This document shows, piece after piece, positions 25,252 through 33,689 of a stretch of 64,000 nucleotides of DNA. A program made the position numbers and the translations under genes. Source of the stretch: JASGDN01 sp049841275 (lineage in GTDB: Bacteria; Chloroflexota; Chloroflexia; Thermomicrobiales; UBA6265); contig JASGDN010000086.1 of the NCBI GenBank assembly GCA_049841275.1, forward strand, positions 1 through 64,000, in the 5' to 3' direction. Within the stretch, counting starts at the first letter, position 1. Every line of letters starts with the position of its first letter. Below the pieces are notes generated by a model. That model worked only from the letters and a program-made list of their open reading frames with translations, searched no databases and was not told the DNA's origin.

Positions 25252-27105
25252 ATGGCATCGAGTCACGGAGACACAATCTTGGCGGCAATTTCCCCTGCAA
25301 CCCCGGTCAGCGGCTCGAGCGGACAGCCCGGCTCGACGGCGCCAGCCGAATCGACACCCACCTATACCAACCGGGAACTGGTGAAGCGGTTCTTCACCTA
25401 CTACAAACCGCACCGGCGCCTCTTCTGGATGGACTTCGCCAGCGCGGTCGTTTCCGGCATGCTGGAACTCGGCTTCCCGATCGCGGTCTCTGCGTTCATC
25501 GATCATCTCCTGCCCAGCCAGGACTGGTCGATGATCACGCTGGCCTCGGTGGCGTTGCTGATCGTCTATCTCGTCAACTCCGGCCTGATGGTGATCGTCA
25601 CCTACTGGGGCCACATGCTCGGGATCAACATCGAGACCGAGATGCGCCGCAAGAGCTTCGATCACCTCCAGAAGCTCTCGTTCAGCTTCTTCGACAACCA
25701 GAAGACCGGCCACCTCGTCGGCCGGGTAACGAAGGACCTGGAAGAGATCGGCGAGGTCGCGCACCACGGACCAGAGGATCTCTTCATCGCGGTGATGACG
25801 TTCATCGGCGCGTTCCTCCTCATGTTCGCGATCGAACCGAAGCTCGCCCTCATCACCGCCGTCATCGTGCCGATGGTCGCCTTCGTGACCACGCGCTTCG
25901 GCGGCCGCATGACGAAGACCTGGCGCGAGATGTTCGGCCGCGTCGGCGAGTTCAACGCCCGCATCGAGAACAATGTCGGCGGCATCCGCGTCGTCCAGGC
26001 CTTCGCCAACGAGGACCACGAGCGGAAGCTCTTCGCCAGGGACAACGCGGCCTACCGGGAGACCAAGCTCGAAGCCTACAAGACGATGACCGCGAGCATG
26101 ACGCTCAGCTACCTCACGATGCGCCTGACGCAACTGGTCGTGATGGTGGCCGGGACGTACTTCGTCATTCAGGGCGAGCTCACCAACGGCGGTTTCGTCA
26201 GCTTCCTGCTCCTGATCAACGTCTTCTTCCGGCCGGTCGAGAAGATCAACGCCGTGCTGGAGTCCTACCCGAAGGGGATCGCCGGCTTCAAACGCTACCA
26301 GGAGCTGCTCGACATCGAGCCGGACATCATCGACCGCCCGGACGCGGTGGATGTCCCGTCCCTGCGCGGGGAGATCCACTACGATAACGTCTCCTTCGGC
26401 TACACCTCGGACCGCCTGATCCTCGATGGCTTCGACCTCACGATCCGTCCGGGCGAGACGATCGCCTTCGTCGGCCCCTCCGGCGCGGGCAAGACGACGA
26501 TCTCCTCGCTGCTGCCGCGCTTCTACGAGCCGCTGGCCGGCCGCATCACGATCGACGGGATCGACATCCGCGACATGACGCTCGCCTCGCTGCGGCGGGA
26601 AATCGGCATCGTCCAGCAGGATGTCTTCCTCTTCGGCGGCTCGATCCGCGACAACATCGAGTACGGCAAGCTGGGCGCCTCCGACGAGGAGATCTTCGAA
26701 GCGGCACGGCGCGCGAAGCTGGATGAGGTGATCGCCGGACTTCCCGCCGGCATCGACACCGTCATCGGCGAGCGCGGCGTGAAACTCTCCGGCGGCCAGA
26801 AGCAGCGACTCGCCATCGCCCGGATGTTCCTGAAGAACCCTCCCATTCTGATCCTCGACGAGGCAACGAGCGCGCTCGATACGGAGACGGAACGCGCCAT
26901 CCAGGCCTCGCTGCAGGAACTCTCGGTTGGCCGCACGACCCTGGTGATCGCCCACCGGCTGGCGACGATCCAGAATGCGGACCGGATCGTGGTGGTGGAC
27001 AAGACGGGCGTCGCCGAGCAGGGGCGTCACGAGGACCTCGTGCAGCTGAACGGTATCTACCGCCGCCTCCACGACGCGCAGTACGGCTCTGCTGTCGTCG
27101 CGTAG
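25252..27105 (+). CDS. ABC half-transporter (fused membrane and ATPase domains)
   Basis: A 617-residue exporter of the MsbA/LmrA/YheH type. The N-terminal transmembrane domain (residues ~30-330) has six predicted helices, for example LIVYLVNSGLMVIVTYW and VMTFIGAFLLMFAI. The ATPase domain follows with Walker A GPSGAGKTT, Q-loop IGIVQQDVFLFGG, signature LSGGQKQR, Walker B ILILDEATSALD and switch His VIAHRLATI. It should work as a homodimer or with another half-transporter. ATG 25252 is chosen; the frame opens at 25177, and TTG 25279 with GGAG upstream is an alternative. The AraC gene diverges from the same region. Confidence 0.92.
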   Translation: MASSHGDTILAAISPATPVSGSSGQPGSTAPAESTPTYTNRELVKRFFTYYKPHRRLFWMDFASAVVSGMLELGFPIAVSAFIDHLLPSQDWSMITLASVALLIVYLVNSGLMVIVTYWGHMLGINIETEMRRKSFDHLQKLSFSFFDNQKTGHLVGRVTKDLEEIGEVAHHGPEDLFIAVMTFIGAFLLMFAIEPKLALITAVIVPMVAFVTTRFGGRMTKTWREMFGRVGEFNARIENNVGGIRVVQAFANEDHERKLFARDNAAYRETKLEAYKTMTASMTLSYLTMRLTQLVVMVAGTYFVIQGELTNGGFVSFLLLINVFFRPVEKINAVLESYPKGIAGFKRYQELLDIEPDIIDRPDAVDVPSLRGEIHYDNVSFGYTSDRLILDGFDLTIRPGETIAFVGPSGAGKTTISSLLPRFYEPLAGRITIDGIDIRDMTLASLRREIGIVQQDVFLFGGSIRDNIEYGKLGASDEEIFEAARRAKLDEVIAGLPAGIDTVIGERGVKLSGGQKQRLAIARMFLKNPPILILDEATSALDTETERAIQASLQELSVGRTTLVIAHRLATIQNADRIVVVDKTGVAEQGRHEDLVQLNGIYRRLHDAQYGSAVVA

Positions 27106-27420
27106 TCCTCGGGCAGGCATCCGCGAAACATGACGAGACCCGGGGCGTAAAAGCTCCGGGTCTCGTCCATTTTCGCCGTCCCGCTCCGCCCACCGATCGA
27201 CGCTTTGGCCAGGGCCGAGACCTCCTCGACGATCTTCACGCCAGTGCGCCTCGCGATCGCCGTCCCATACGCAAGATTGGCAGGAAGGGCGAGCGTCTCG
27301 GTCTTTTCACGATCGAGACACCCGCGCTGCGATGGGATTGGCACTGGGGTTATCCCCATGTCCCCGCTACACCTCAACCGAATGACCTGAACGCCATGGG
27401 AACGGAAATATCGCCCCCGG
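27106..27420. other. gene-free stretch with one hairpin
   Basis: 315 bases between convergent genes. It contains the 27132-27167 hairpin. Beyond that, a minus-strand frame reads about 45 protein-like residues (for example LALPANLAYGTAIARR) but lacks a start of its own and continues into unrelated sequence, so it is at most a gene remnant. Confidence 0.35.
27132..27167. terminator. hairpin terminator after the ABC transporter
   Basis: GACGAGACCCGG (27132-27143) pairs perfectly with CCGGGTCTCGTC (27156-27167) around a 12-base loop, followed by CATTTTC. It sits 26 bases after the stop. Confidence 0.75.
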
Positions 27421-29559
27421 CTACGGAATCGGCGTTGCCGGAATCTCCAAGCTCTCCGGGGATGCAACTGGCGAGGCGACCGGTGTCCCCTCTTGCTGGA
27501 ACATCGCCTCGATCTCCGGCCAGAGGGCATCTTGTGCGGTGTCCAGCACCACGTCATCGCTGGTGCCCGCCTTGATGAGATTCTCCCGCGAGGCCGGAAC
27601 CACCACCGTCGGCGCGACGCCGGTTCCCTCGATGAAGAGTTTCCCGCTCCGGTACGAACCGAGCACCGACGCCTGGAACATCGTGTCGTCCGGTAGCGCC
27701 CACTGGGCGACACCAGCCTCGATGCCCGCCGTTGGTGTATAGCCCACGATCGACACGCGCGAATTCAGCGACATCGCCCCCGCGAAGATCTCGCACGCGC
27801 TCGCGCAGGAGTCGTCCACCAGCACGGCCACCGGATACGGCCACTGCACCGGACTCGGATCGACCTGCAACATGCCTGCGTCAACCAGGTCGCCGTCCCC
27901 GTTCAGTTGCATGTCCTCGTTCACCACGTACGGGGTATCCGTGAAGCTGCCCGCGAAATACAGCGACCCGGTCGCGTATCCGCCGCCGTTGTCGCGCACG
28001 TCCACGATCAACCCCACCGCCCCCATCGACATCAGGTTGTTCAATGCATAGTCCCACGCGGTCGTCATCAGGATCGGATCGGCGAAGAACGTGTTGATCT
28101 TGATGTACCCGATGCCGGAAGGCAGCAGCTTCGCCACGATCGGCAGACTGGAGTAATCCTCGCCCTGCGCCGAGATCATCGTGTTCGCCGCCACATCGCG
28201 TCCGTCGATATCCTCGGAGAAGGTCAGCTTCGCCTGCTGATCGCTGCCATCCGGGTTGCGGAACGTGACCTCCACGCTATCGCCAAGCTGGCCGCGAGTC
28301 AGGAATTCGAACTGTTCGTCCCTGGCGGCGTGTTCGCTCGATTGCGAGAGGATCAGCGGCTCATCGGCCACAGCATCCGCGATCGGCTTGCCATCCCACG
28401 TATCGATCACCGCCCCCAGCTTGATCCCGGCCTTGTCGGCAGGCAGCCCCTCCGTTACCGAGATGACGATCACGTCGCCCTCGTCGGTCTCCGCCAGGCG
28501 CATACCCAGCCGGCCCTTGATCGTGTCGAGAATGGCCTGCGGCGGAGTCGAACTCACATGCCCGTCGTGGAACTCCAACGAGAAGGCATAGATCGCCTCC
28601 TGGAAGGCCTCGACATCCTTGTCCTGCTCGGCCTTCTCCACCATTGGCCGGTATTTCGCAGCCAGTGCGTCGAAGTCGAGTCCCTTGATGTCGGTGTAGA
28701 CGTACTGCGCCTTCAGGTCCTTGATGAGCGCGTCGAAGGCCTTCGTGTACGACATGTCGCTGTAATTAGTGAAGCCGTCGTCTCCCTCGATGATCGGGAT
28801 ATTGACCGTCGGCTGCCGCTCAACCGTGAACGGATCGGCGCCGAGATCGACCACCGACCAGCCCGCCGCGATCGGCCCGACCGGATCGTCGGCGGTGAAG
28901 AGGATGCCGTCCCGCCCCATCCCGGTCGGGAAGACCTGCTTGTCATCCGGCGCCCACACCACCAGCCGCCCGCCGATGATGTTGTAGTCGCCCACGCTGA
29001 ACTGCAGCGAGGAGTAGCCGAACGTACCGATCTCCGGCGAACTGATGAACGGATCGCCTTCCTGGTTCGCCATGAATTCGACGGAATAGACCTGCACGCC
29101 CTTCGCGTCCGCCTTGCCTGACGCGAACGAATAGCCCGTGCCTCTCGGGGAGATCGGCAGGTCGATTCGGAACGGCGCGCCCTTCGAGAGGTCACCATTG
29201 ATCTGTCCCAGCACCTGTCCGGTCAGCGCGATACTCGGCGCCGGGGTGGGGCTGGCGTTCGGATCGGGCGTTGCCGCCGGGGCGGTCTCGTCCAGAGCCC
29301 CCGCACCCATCAACGACATGAGATCCATCAGCATCATGTAATGTTGGGAAAAGGTCGAGACGAAATCCGGGTTGTTGATCGTCACCGTCCCGGTGAGCGT
29401 GGCGACACCGCTCTCGTCCTGCGCACGAACGACCGCCGCCAGGCCCGGCGTCAGCGCCGTTCCCAGCATCGAGAAGAGCATCAGGCCAGTCAGTGCGAGC
29501 GAGAGACCTGCACTTCTCGTGAACGAACGCAGGCGATGGATGCGATTGCGCGACATCAT
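27421..29559 (-). CDS. secreted S41-family (tail-specific/Tsp-like) peptidase
   Basis: A 712-residue exported protein. A signal peptide ends near GLAAVVRAQ. A Pro/Ala/Thr linker (~95-110) and a beta-rich domain follow. A tricorn/S41 helical core begins near residue 300, a PDZ domain spans ~360-440 (GDVIVISVTEGLPADKAGIKLG), and the S41 protease fold starts at LPSGIGYIKINTFFAD. The nucleophile region is DSCASACEIFAGAM (Ser). The usual following Lys of the C-terminal-processing type is not seen: the equivalent segment is SIVGYTPTAGIEAG. Start ATG 29559 has GGGAG eight bases upstream. The C-terminus is a Pro/Ser/Val-rich tail. Confidence 0.82.
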   Translation of the reverse strand: MMSRNRIHRLRSFTRSAGLSLALTGLMLFSMLGTALTPGLAAVVRAQDESGVATLTGTVTINNPDFVSTFSQHYMMLMDLMSLMGAGALDETAPAATPDPNASPTPAPSIALTGQVLGQINGDLSKGAPFRIDLPISPRGTGYSFASGKADAKGVQVYSVEFMANQEGDPFISSPEIGTFGYSSLQFSVGDYNIIGGRLVVWAPDDKQVFPTGMGRDGILFTADDPVGPIAAGWSVVDLGADPFTVERQPTVNIPIIEGDDGFTNYSDMSYTKAFDALIKDLKAQYVYTDIKGLDFDALAAKYRPMVEKAEQDKDVEAFQEAIYAFSLEFHDGHVSSTPPQAILDTIKGRLGMRLAETDEGDVIVISVTEGLPADKAGIKLGAVIDTWDGKPIADAVADEPLILSQSSEHAARDEQFEFLTRGQLGDSVEVTFRNPDGSDQQAKLTFSEDIDGRDVAANTMISAQGEDYSSLPIVAKLLPSGIGYIKINTFFADPILMTTAWDYALNNLMSMGAVGLIVDVRDNGGGYATGSLYFAGSFTDTPYVVNEDMQLNGDGDLVDAGMLQVDPSPVQWPYPVAVLVDDSCASACEIFAGAMSLNSRVSIVGYTPTAGIEAGVAQWALPDDTMFQASVLGSYRSGKLFIEGTGVAPTVVVPASRENLIKAGTSDDVVLDTAQDALWPEIEAMFQQEGTPVASPVASPESLEIPATPIP

Positions 29560-29688
29560 GACGAAACTCCCTGCACGCCGGATGGACGACTCAACGGAAG
29601 ACCTGCGCGACGACCAAACGCTCTGGACGACCTCAACTTCCCACAATAGGCACGCGACCCATGAAACGCAAGGGGAATCAATGGCCAC

Positions 29689-30306
29689 CTACCGCGAACA
29701 GGCCCCCCACATCCCCAGATGTTCGCCCTGCGCCTCCCGCTCGGCCGTCGCCAGTTCATCGTCGAACTCGTCATCCGGCCGGTACTGGCGTGCATCGGCA
29801 TATCCACCGCGCACCAGGATCTCGGAGACAAGGAACGCCTCGCCCGTATCGCCGTCCACGATCCAGACATGACGCAGTCGCCGGCCGTATTGATCCTCGT
29901 CGCTTACATCGCGGCTCACCCAGACGACCGAACCGGCCGGCAGCAGCTCCTTCAACCGCTCGCTTGCCTCCGGACCGTAGCACTCCACCGGCGAATTCGG
30001 CTTCACCGATTCCGGTGCGTTGATCCCGATGATGCGCGTTATGTAGTACCAATCATCGTCCGGATACGTGAGTTGCACCGTGTCGCCATCCACCACCTTG
30101 TGGACGACCATCTGCTCCGCGTCGGCAGGCAAGTCGTGCGGTTCGGCGCCATCGACCGTGAACGTGTCGCCACCCGCATCGGCCGCGGTCGGTGTTGGCG
30201 TTCGCCGCGCCGCATCGACCTCCACCGACCCAAGCGTCATCACGATTAGGGGGACCAGCAACGCCAGTAGTCCCAGCCCGAGCAACACCCGTCGCATGCT
30301 TGTCAT
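29689..30306 (-). CDS. secreted thermonuclease (staphylococcal nuclease-like)
   Basis: A 205-residue exported nuclease. A signal peptide or N-terminal anchor (RRVLLGLGLLALLVPLIVMT) is followed by the SNase OB fold: VVDGDTVQLTY (Asp ligand), RIIGINAPES (Arg), ERLKELLPAGSVV, then DQYGRRLRHVW with the second catalytic Arg, and AREAQGEHLGMW-like C-terminal helix (AEREAQGEHLGMW). The expected activity is Ca2+-dependent DNA/RNA hydrolysis outside the cell. ATG 30306 is chosen; ATG 30297 and GTG 30318 are alternatives. It lies 129 bases upstream of the S41 peptidase on the same strand and diverges from the thiamine operon. Confidence 0.88.
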   Translation of the reverse strand: MTSMRRVLLGLGLLALLVPLIVMTLGSVEVDAARRTPTPTAADAGGDTFTVDGAEPHDLPADAEQMVVHKVVDGDTVQLTYPDDDWYYITRIIGINAPESVKPNSPVECYGPEASERLKELLPAGSVVWVSRDVSDEDQYGRRLRHVWIVDGDTGEAFLVSEILVRGGYADARQYRPDDEFDDELATAEREAQGEHLGMWGACSR

Positions 30307-30410
30307 CCTCGTTCCCACTCCCCGGATTCACCGAATCGCCATGTCCCGACGATACCATTCTCACATCATGCATGATGGGCCGTCGCTCAACACCCGTGCT
30401 ACCATCCTTC

Positions 30411-30510
30411 CAACGCGCTGGGGGTGCTGGGCCGTCCGGAAGGGACGGCCAGCTGAGAGAGTCCCTTCGAACCTGACCCGGTTAGGACCGGCGGAGGAAA
30501 GTGCGACGAG
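30411..30510 (+). promoter_or_regulatory. TPP riboswitch (THI element)
   Basis: The conserved THI-box words are present in order: GGGGTGC at 30421, CTGAGA at 30453-30458, GAACCTGA at 30469-30476, the GGTTA core at 30480-30484, and the closing ACCGGCGGAGGAAAGTG. Between the first two is a variable P3 hairpin (GGCCGTCC...GGACGGCC). It precedes thiE and the thiSG fusion, so thiamine pyrophosphate should repress both. Confidence 0.93.
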
Positions 30511-30553
30511 CCAGATATCGTTCAGGGTTTCCTGATCCCGACTCGCCCGCACC

Positions 30554-30595
30554 CACCCCGTCGATCGCCCAGCGATCCGGGGTGTTGTCGTTCCC
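30554..30595 (+). terminator. expression-platform terminator of the TPP riboswitch
   Basis: CACCCCG (30554-30560) and GATCG pair with CGATC and CGGGGTG (30573-30584) around the loop CCCAG, with a 2-base bulge. The tail TTGTCGTTCCC is nearly the same as the tail of the metG T-box attenuator (TTGTCGTTCTC). Confidence 0.7.
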
Positions 30596-30633
30596 GGCGG
30601 CACAGTCTGTCGCCGGACACGCGCGGGACCAGC

Positions 30634-31338
30634 ATGATCCAGTCTGGTACGATCCATCGCCATCATCTGCAGCTCATCGTCGACCCCGCCGTCATTCTCG
30701 ATGATGCCGGGTACGGGCGCGTCCACGCGGCGATGCAGGTCGGTCTCGATTCGGTGCAGGTGCGCGGGCCGAAATCGTCCGCGCGCGAGATGCTGGCGGC
30801 CGCCCAGCGCCTCCTCCCCTGCGCTTCCGACCACGGTGTCGTCATCTCCGTCAACGATCGCGCCGATGTCGCGCTCGCACTGCTTCCCACTCAGCACGCG
30901 ACACGGGACGGCCTTGTTCCGCCAGTCGGGGCTCACCTCGGCGCGCGATCGCTGCCCGTCGCCCTCGCACGGAGGCACCTGTCGCTTCCGTTCGTCGGGG
31001 TTTCCGTTCATTCCGTGGAAGAAGGCATCGCCGCCGCGAACGATGGTGCTGACTACGTCACCTTCGGCCATATCTTTCCCACCGCCTCCCATCCGGAAGA
31101 ACCGCCCGTCGGACTCGAACGCCTGCGGGAACTGGCGGGCGCCGTGGAGATCCCTGTCCTCGCGATCGGCGGCATCGACGCGACGAACGTCCGGGAGGTC
31201 CTGCACGCAGGGGCGGCCGGAATCGCCGTCATCTCCGCCGTCCTGAATGCTCCCGATCCCACCGCTGCAACGGCCGAACTCCGCGCCATCCTGGACGGAG
31301 CCGCCGACACCACAGCCCGCCGTACCGGCCTACGCTGA
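30634..31338 (+). CDS. thiE: thiamine-phosphate synthase
   Basis: A 234-residue TIM-barrel enzyme joining HMP-pyrophosphate to the thiazole phosphate. Expected features: LQLIVDPAV at strand 1, DSVQVRGPKSSAREML (substrate-binding Arg and Lys), ISVNDRADVALAL with the diphosphate/Mg Asp, VGVSVHSVEEGIAA, DYVTFGHIFPTASH and VLAIGGIDATNV for phosphate binding. ThiE proteins and the TenI-type relatives are hard to separate; the riboswitch upstream and thiSG downstream support a thiamine role. The gene follows the riboswitch terminator by about 40 bases. Confidence 0.87.
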   Translation: MIQSGTIHRHHLQLIVDPAVILDDAGYGRVHAAMQVGLDSVQVRGPKSSAREMLAAAQRLLPCASDHGVVISVNDRADVALALLPTQHATRDGLVPPVGAHLGARSLPVALARRHLSLPFVGVSVHSVEEGIAAANDGADYVTFGHIFPTASHPEEPPVGLERLRELAGAVEIPVLAIGGIDATNVREVLHAGAAGIAVISAVLNAPDPTAATAELRAILDGAADTTARRTGLR

Positions 31339-31368
31339 ATCCGCTTCGACCACCAGAAAGGACCCGCT

Positions 31369-32403
31369 ATGCAGCTCACCGTCAACCAGCAGCCCATGAC
31401 CGTCAATCGCCCGGAGGACACCCTCACCGTCGCCGAGTTCGTCCGCGAAAAGTCCCTCCCCGAGAAGGCGATCGTGGTCGCTATCAACGGCGATGTCATC
31501 GCCCGTTCCGCCTGGGAGACCACCACGATCGAGGATGGCGACGAGGTCGAGGTCGTCCGCGCCGTCTCCGGAGGCGACCACAACGCAGGCGAGGATCCGC
31601 ATCCACTCACCATTGCCGGGGTCCGGTTCGCGTCCCGGCTCTTCCTCGGCACCGGCAAGTATGCCGACTCCGCCACCATGCAGGCCGCGCACGAGATCTC
31701 CGGCACCGAGATGGTCACCGTCGCCATCCGCTACATGAACCTCGACGCGCTTGCTGGCGACGCGCCGTCCCTGCTCGATCAGGTCGACCTTTCCCGCTAC
31801 CGGCTGCTTCCGAATACCGCCGGGGCCTACACCGTCGCGGATGCCGTGAAGATGGCCCGCCTCGCCCGCGCCGCCACGAACACGAACTGGATCAAGCTGG
31901 AAGTCATCGGCGACCAGAAGACGCTCTGGCCGGATGTCGCCGCCACCATCGAAGCCACGAAGATCCTCGTTGCCGAAGGCTTCGTCGTGCTGCCCTACAC
32001 CAGCCCGGATCTCGTCGCGGCCATGCGCCTGGAGGAAGCCGGCGCCGCGACGGTGATGCCGCTCGCCTCCCCCATCGGTTCTGGCCAGGGCATGCAGGAT
32101 TGGAAGAGCATCGAGCGGATCGTCTCCGCCGTCTCCGTGCCAGTGGTCGTCGATGCCGGGATCGGGGTGCCGTCGGATGCCGCCCTCGCAATGGAACTCG
32201 GCGCCTCCGCCGTTCTCACGAACACTGCCGTCGCCCGCGCCCAGGACCCGGTGAAGATGGCACTCGCGATGCGCAAGGGTGTCGAGGCTGGCCGGCTCGC
32301 CTACCTCGCCGGCCGCATCGCACGCACCGAGCACGCGAACGCCTCCAGCCCGACCACCGGCGTGCCGCTTGCCGCCGCCTCGACTGCTCCCGTCATCGAA
32401 TAG
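31369..32403 (+). CDS. thiG: fused sulfur carrier ThiS - thiazole synthase ThiG
   Basis: A 344-residue fusion. Residues 1-66 are ThiS: MQLTVNQQPMTV, SLPEKAIVVAINGDVI, and a ubiquitin-like end ...EVVRAVSGGD. From ~75 the ThiG barrel follows: LTIAGVRFASRLFLGTGKYADS, the Schiff-base Lys in NWIKLEVIGD, LVLPYTSPD-like FVVLPYTSPD, MPLASPIGSGQG and VVDAGIGVPSDAA. ThiG forms the thiazole phosphate from deoxyxylulose phosphate, dehydroglycine and the ThiS thiocarboxylate. The carrier Gly-Gly is internal here, so ThiS cannot present a free C-terminus unless cut. ThiO/H and ThiF are not in the window; dxs, which makes the deoxyxylulose phosphate, is 11 kb away. Confidence 0.92.
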   Translation: MQLTVNQQPMTVNRPEDTLTVAEFVREKSLPEKAIVVAINGDVIARSAWETTTIEDGDEVEVVRAVSGGDHNAGEDPHPLTIAGVRFASRLFLGTGKYADSATMQAAHEISGTEMVTVAIRYMNLDALAGDAPSLLDQVDLSRYRLLPNTAGAYTVADAVKMARLARAATNTNWIKLEVIGDQKTLWPDVAATIEATKILVAEGFVVLPYTSPDLVAAMRLEEAGAATVMPLASPIGSGQGMQDWKSIERIVSAVSVPVVVDAGIGVPSDAALAMELGASAVLTNTAVARAQDPVKMALAMRKGVEAGRLAYLAGRIARTEHANASSPTTGVPLAAASTAPVIE

Positions 32404-32510
32404 CGCACGTCCACTATCCTTTATCCTTAGTCGCGGGATGGGCAACGCGTGCCCTCCCGCGAGTGATCGGCGGACTACCGCGCGATTCCGAATCAGGAGC
32501 ACTCACCCCG

Positions 32511-32813
32511 ATGCCAAAGACCACCGTCGTCATCCCCCACACCCTTGGCAAGGACGAAGCCCTCTCCCGCCTGAAACACCTCCTCGAAGACATGAAGGAA
32601 CGTCACGGTAGCCAGATCGGCGACCTCCAGGAGAACTGGACCGACAATGGCGGAACCTTCTCCTTCAAGGCGATGGGCTTCAAGGTCTCCGGCGCGATGG
32701 CCGTCTCCGACACCGACGTGAAGATCGACGGCGAATTCCCGTGGGCCGCCAAGCCCTTCCAGGGCCAGATCGAGGGCGCCATCCGCGACCGCGCCACCAA
32801 GCTCCTCGCCTGA
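32511..32813 (+). CDS. PHA-system/granule-associated family protein
   Basis: A 100-residue protein of the polyhydroxyalkanoic acid system family (PHA_gran_rgn-like). The family look is MPKTTVVIPHTLGKDEALSRL, then TWTDNGG-type NWTDNGGTFSFKAMGF, then VSGAMAVSDTDVKIDGEFP, and a C-terminal helix KPFQGQIEGAIRDRATKLL. The biochemical role is unknown; these proteins occur outside PHA producers too. AGGAG lies 12 bases before the ATG. A weaker paralogue is at 33140. Confidence 0.75.
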   Translation: MPKTTVVIPHTLGKDEALSRLKHLLEDMKERHGSQIGDLQENWTDNGGTFSFKAMGFKVSGAMAVSDTDVKIDGEFPWAAKPFQGQIEGAIRDRATKLLA

Positions 32814-32898
32814 CGAGAAGCGAGGATCAAGGAGTGAGGAGTGAGCGATTCGGTATGCTCACCGTTCGTTGACACCCCTGCGCCCATCTCATGCGATC

Positions 32899-32938
32899 AT
32901 GCCCCCGGCGCATCCATAGAAGGATGCGCCGGGGGCAT
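32899..32938. terminator. perfect GC-rich hairpin
   Basis: ATGCCCCCGGCGCATCC and its exact reverse complement around a 6-base loop, about 85 bases after the stop at 32813. There is no T-tract. Confidence 0.6.
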
Positions 32939-32960
32939 CGCCGTATCGATCGCGGCCTTA

Positions 32961-33030
32961 TGTCATTCCAAGCGAAGCGGCCCATGCATTACGAACTCCA
33001 TCGTGATGCAGCGGAGTCGAGGAATCAGCC
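32961..33030 (+). repeat. dispersed intergenic repeat, copy a
   Basis: It begins TGTCATTCCAAGCGAAGCGG and ends near GCAGCGGAGTCGAGGAATC. The first 20 bases match, inverted, the sequence at 36233-36252 (GTCATCCCAAGCGGAGCGG on the minus strand). Confidence 0.55.
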
Positions 33031-33065
33031 AGCATTCGCGATCTCCCGGCCGAGGCCATTTTCCT

Positions 33066-33128
33066 CGTCATTCTGAGCGGAGCGAAGAACCCCCGCGCGA
33101 AGCGCTATCGACCGAAGGTCGATCTTCC
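33066..33128 (+). repeat. dispersed intergenic repeat, copy b
   Basis: The core reads CATTCTGAGCGGAGCGAAGA, then CGCGCGAAGCGCTATCGACC and GAAGGTCGATCTTCC. It aligns over its full length with the copy at 38031-38088 and partly with 22072-22095. It lies immediately upstream of the gene at 33140 and may supply its ribosome binding region. Confidence 0.7.
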
Positions 33129-33139
33129 AGGAGCCATTC

Positions 33140-33466
33140 ATGACCGTCACGATGCCCACCCCGGTCACCCGGACCCTCACCATCCCGACCGCGATCCCCG
33201 CGCCGGAGGCCATCGCTCGTCTCCGCGCCACCGACGCCGCCGTTCGCACAAATCCGCACTGGCTCGTCCCGACCACCCTCACCGTGGATTGGACCGAGAC
33301 TGGCGGCACGATCAGCGGCATCGCCTATGGCTTCACCGTAAACGGCACCGTCGTCGCTGCTGATGACGCCGTGACCGTCACGCTCACCGTCCCCTGGACG
33401 GCGAAGGCCCTGCTCGCTACCTTCGGTCCCCGCCTCGAAGGCACGCTGCAATCCGTCCTCGCATAG
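33140..33466 (+). CDS. PHA-system family paralogue
   Basis: A 108-residue protein that aligns with the product of 32511-32813 in its second half: VDWTETGGTISGIAYGFTVNG parallels NWTDNGGTFSFKAMGFKVSG, and VPWTAKALLATFGPRLEGTL parallels FPWAAKPFQGQIEGAI. It is more Thr/Ala-rich at the N-terminus. It is probably a diverged tandem duplicate; the repeat element lies between the two. Function unknown. ATG 33140 follows CAGGAGCC. Confidence 0.65.
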   Translation: MTVTMPTPVTRTLTIPTAIPAPEAIARLRATDAAVRTNPHWLVPTTLTVDWTETGGTISGIAYGFTVNGTVVAADDAVTVTLTVPWTAKALLATFGPRLEGTLQSVLA

Positions 33467-33551
33467 ACGATCCTCGGAGAAAGCCGTAGCAGGTCAGCTT
33501 GTCTGACCCATCGTCCGCAGGAGATTCTCGCCAACGAGGCGTGGTGAATGC

Positions 33552-33689
33552 TTACCCCGCAATTCTTGGGGCAAGATACGGCTCGCCCGTGCTTCCCGTC
33601 GTAGCGACCATCGAGCGCCGGAACGTCACGTCCTGGAAGGTCGGCACGCTGATCGCGTAGGAGTCGGCCCGCGCGACGTCCCCGATGAA
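33552..33689 (-). pseudogene. coding-like continuation beyond the TGA of the next gene
   Basis: Directly after the in-frame TGA at 33690-33692, the same frame continues for 45 codons with high third-position GC (FIGDVARADSYAISVPTF, then QDVTFRRSMVATTG...) to a TAA at 33552-33554. It looks like the real C-terminus of the protein encoded at 33690-34028, cut off by a nonsense change (TGG to TGA would give Trp). Confidence 0.5.

Noticed and set aside
25009..27120. 703-residue open frame on the minus strand
   Set aside because: Asp/Glu/Val/Leu-rich shadow opposite the ABC half-transporter.
27168..27420. Small protein-like frame on the minus strand
   Set aside because: No start codon or ribosome binding site of its own; kept only as a possible remnant.
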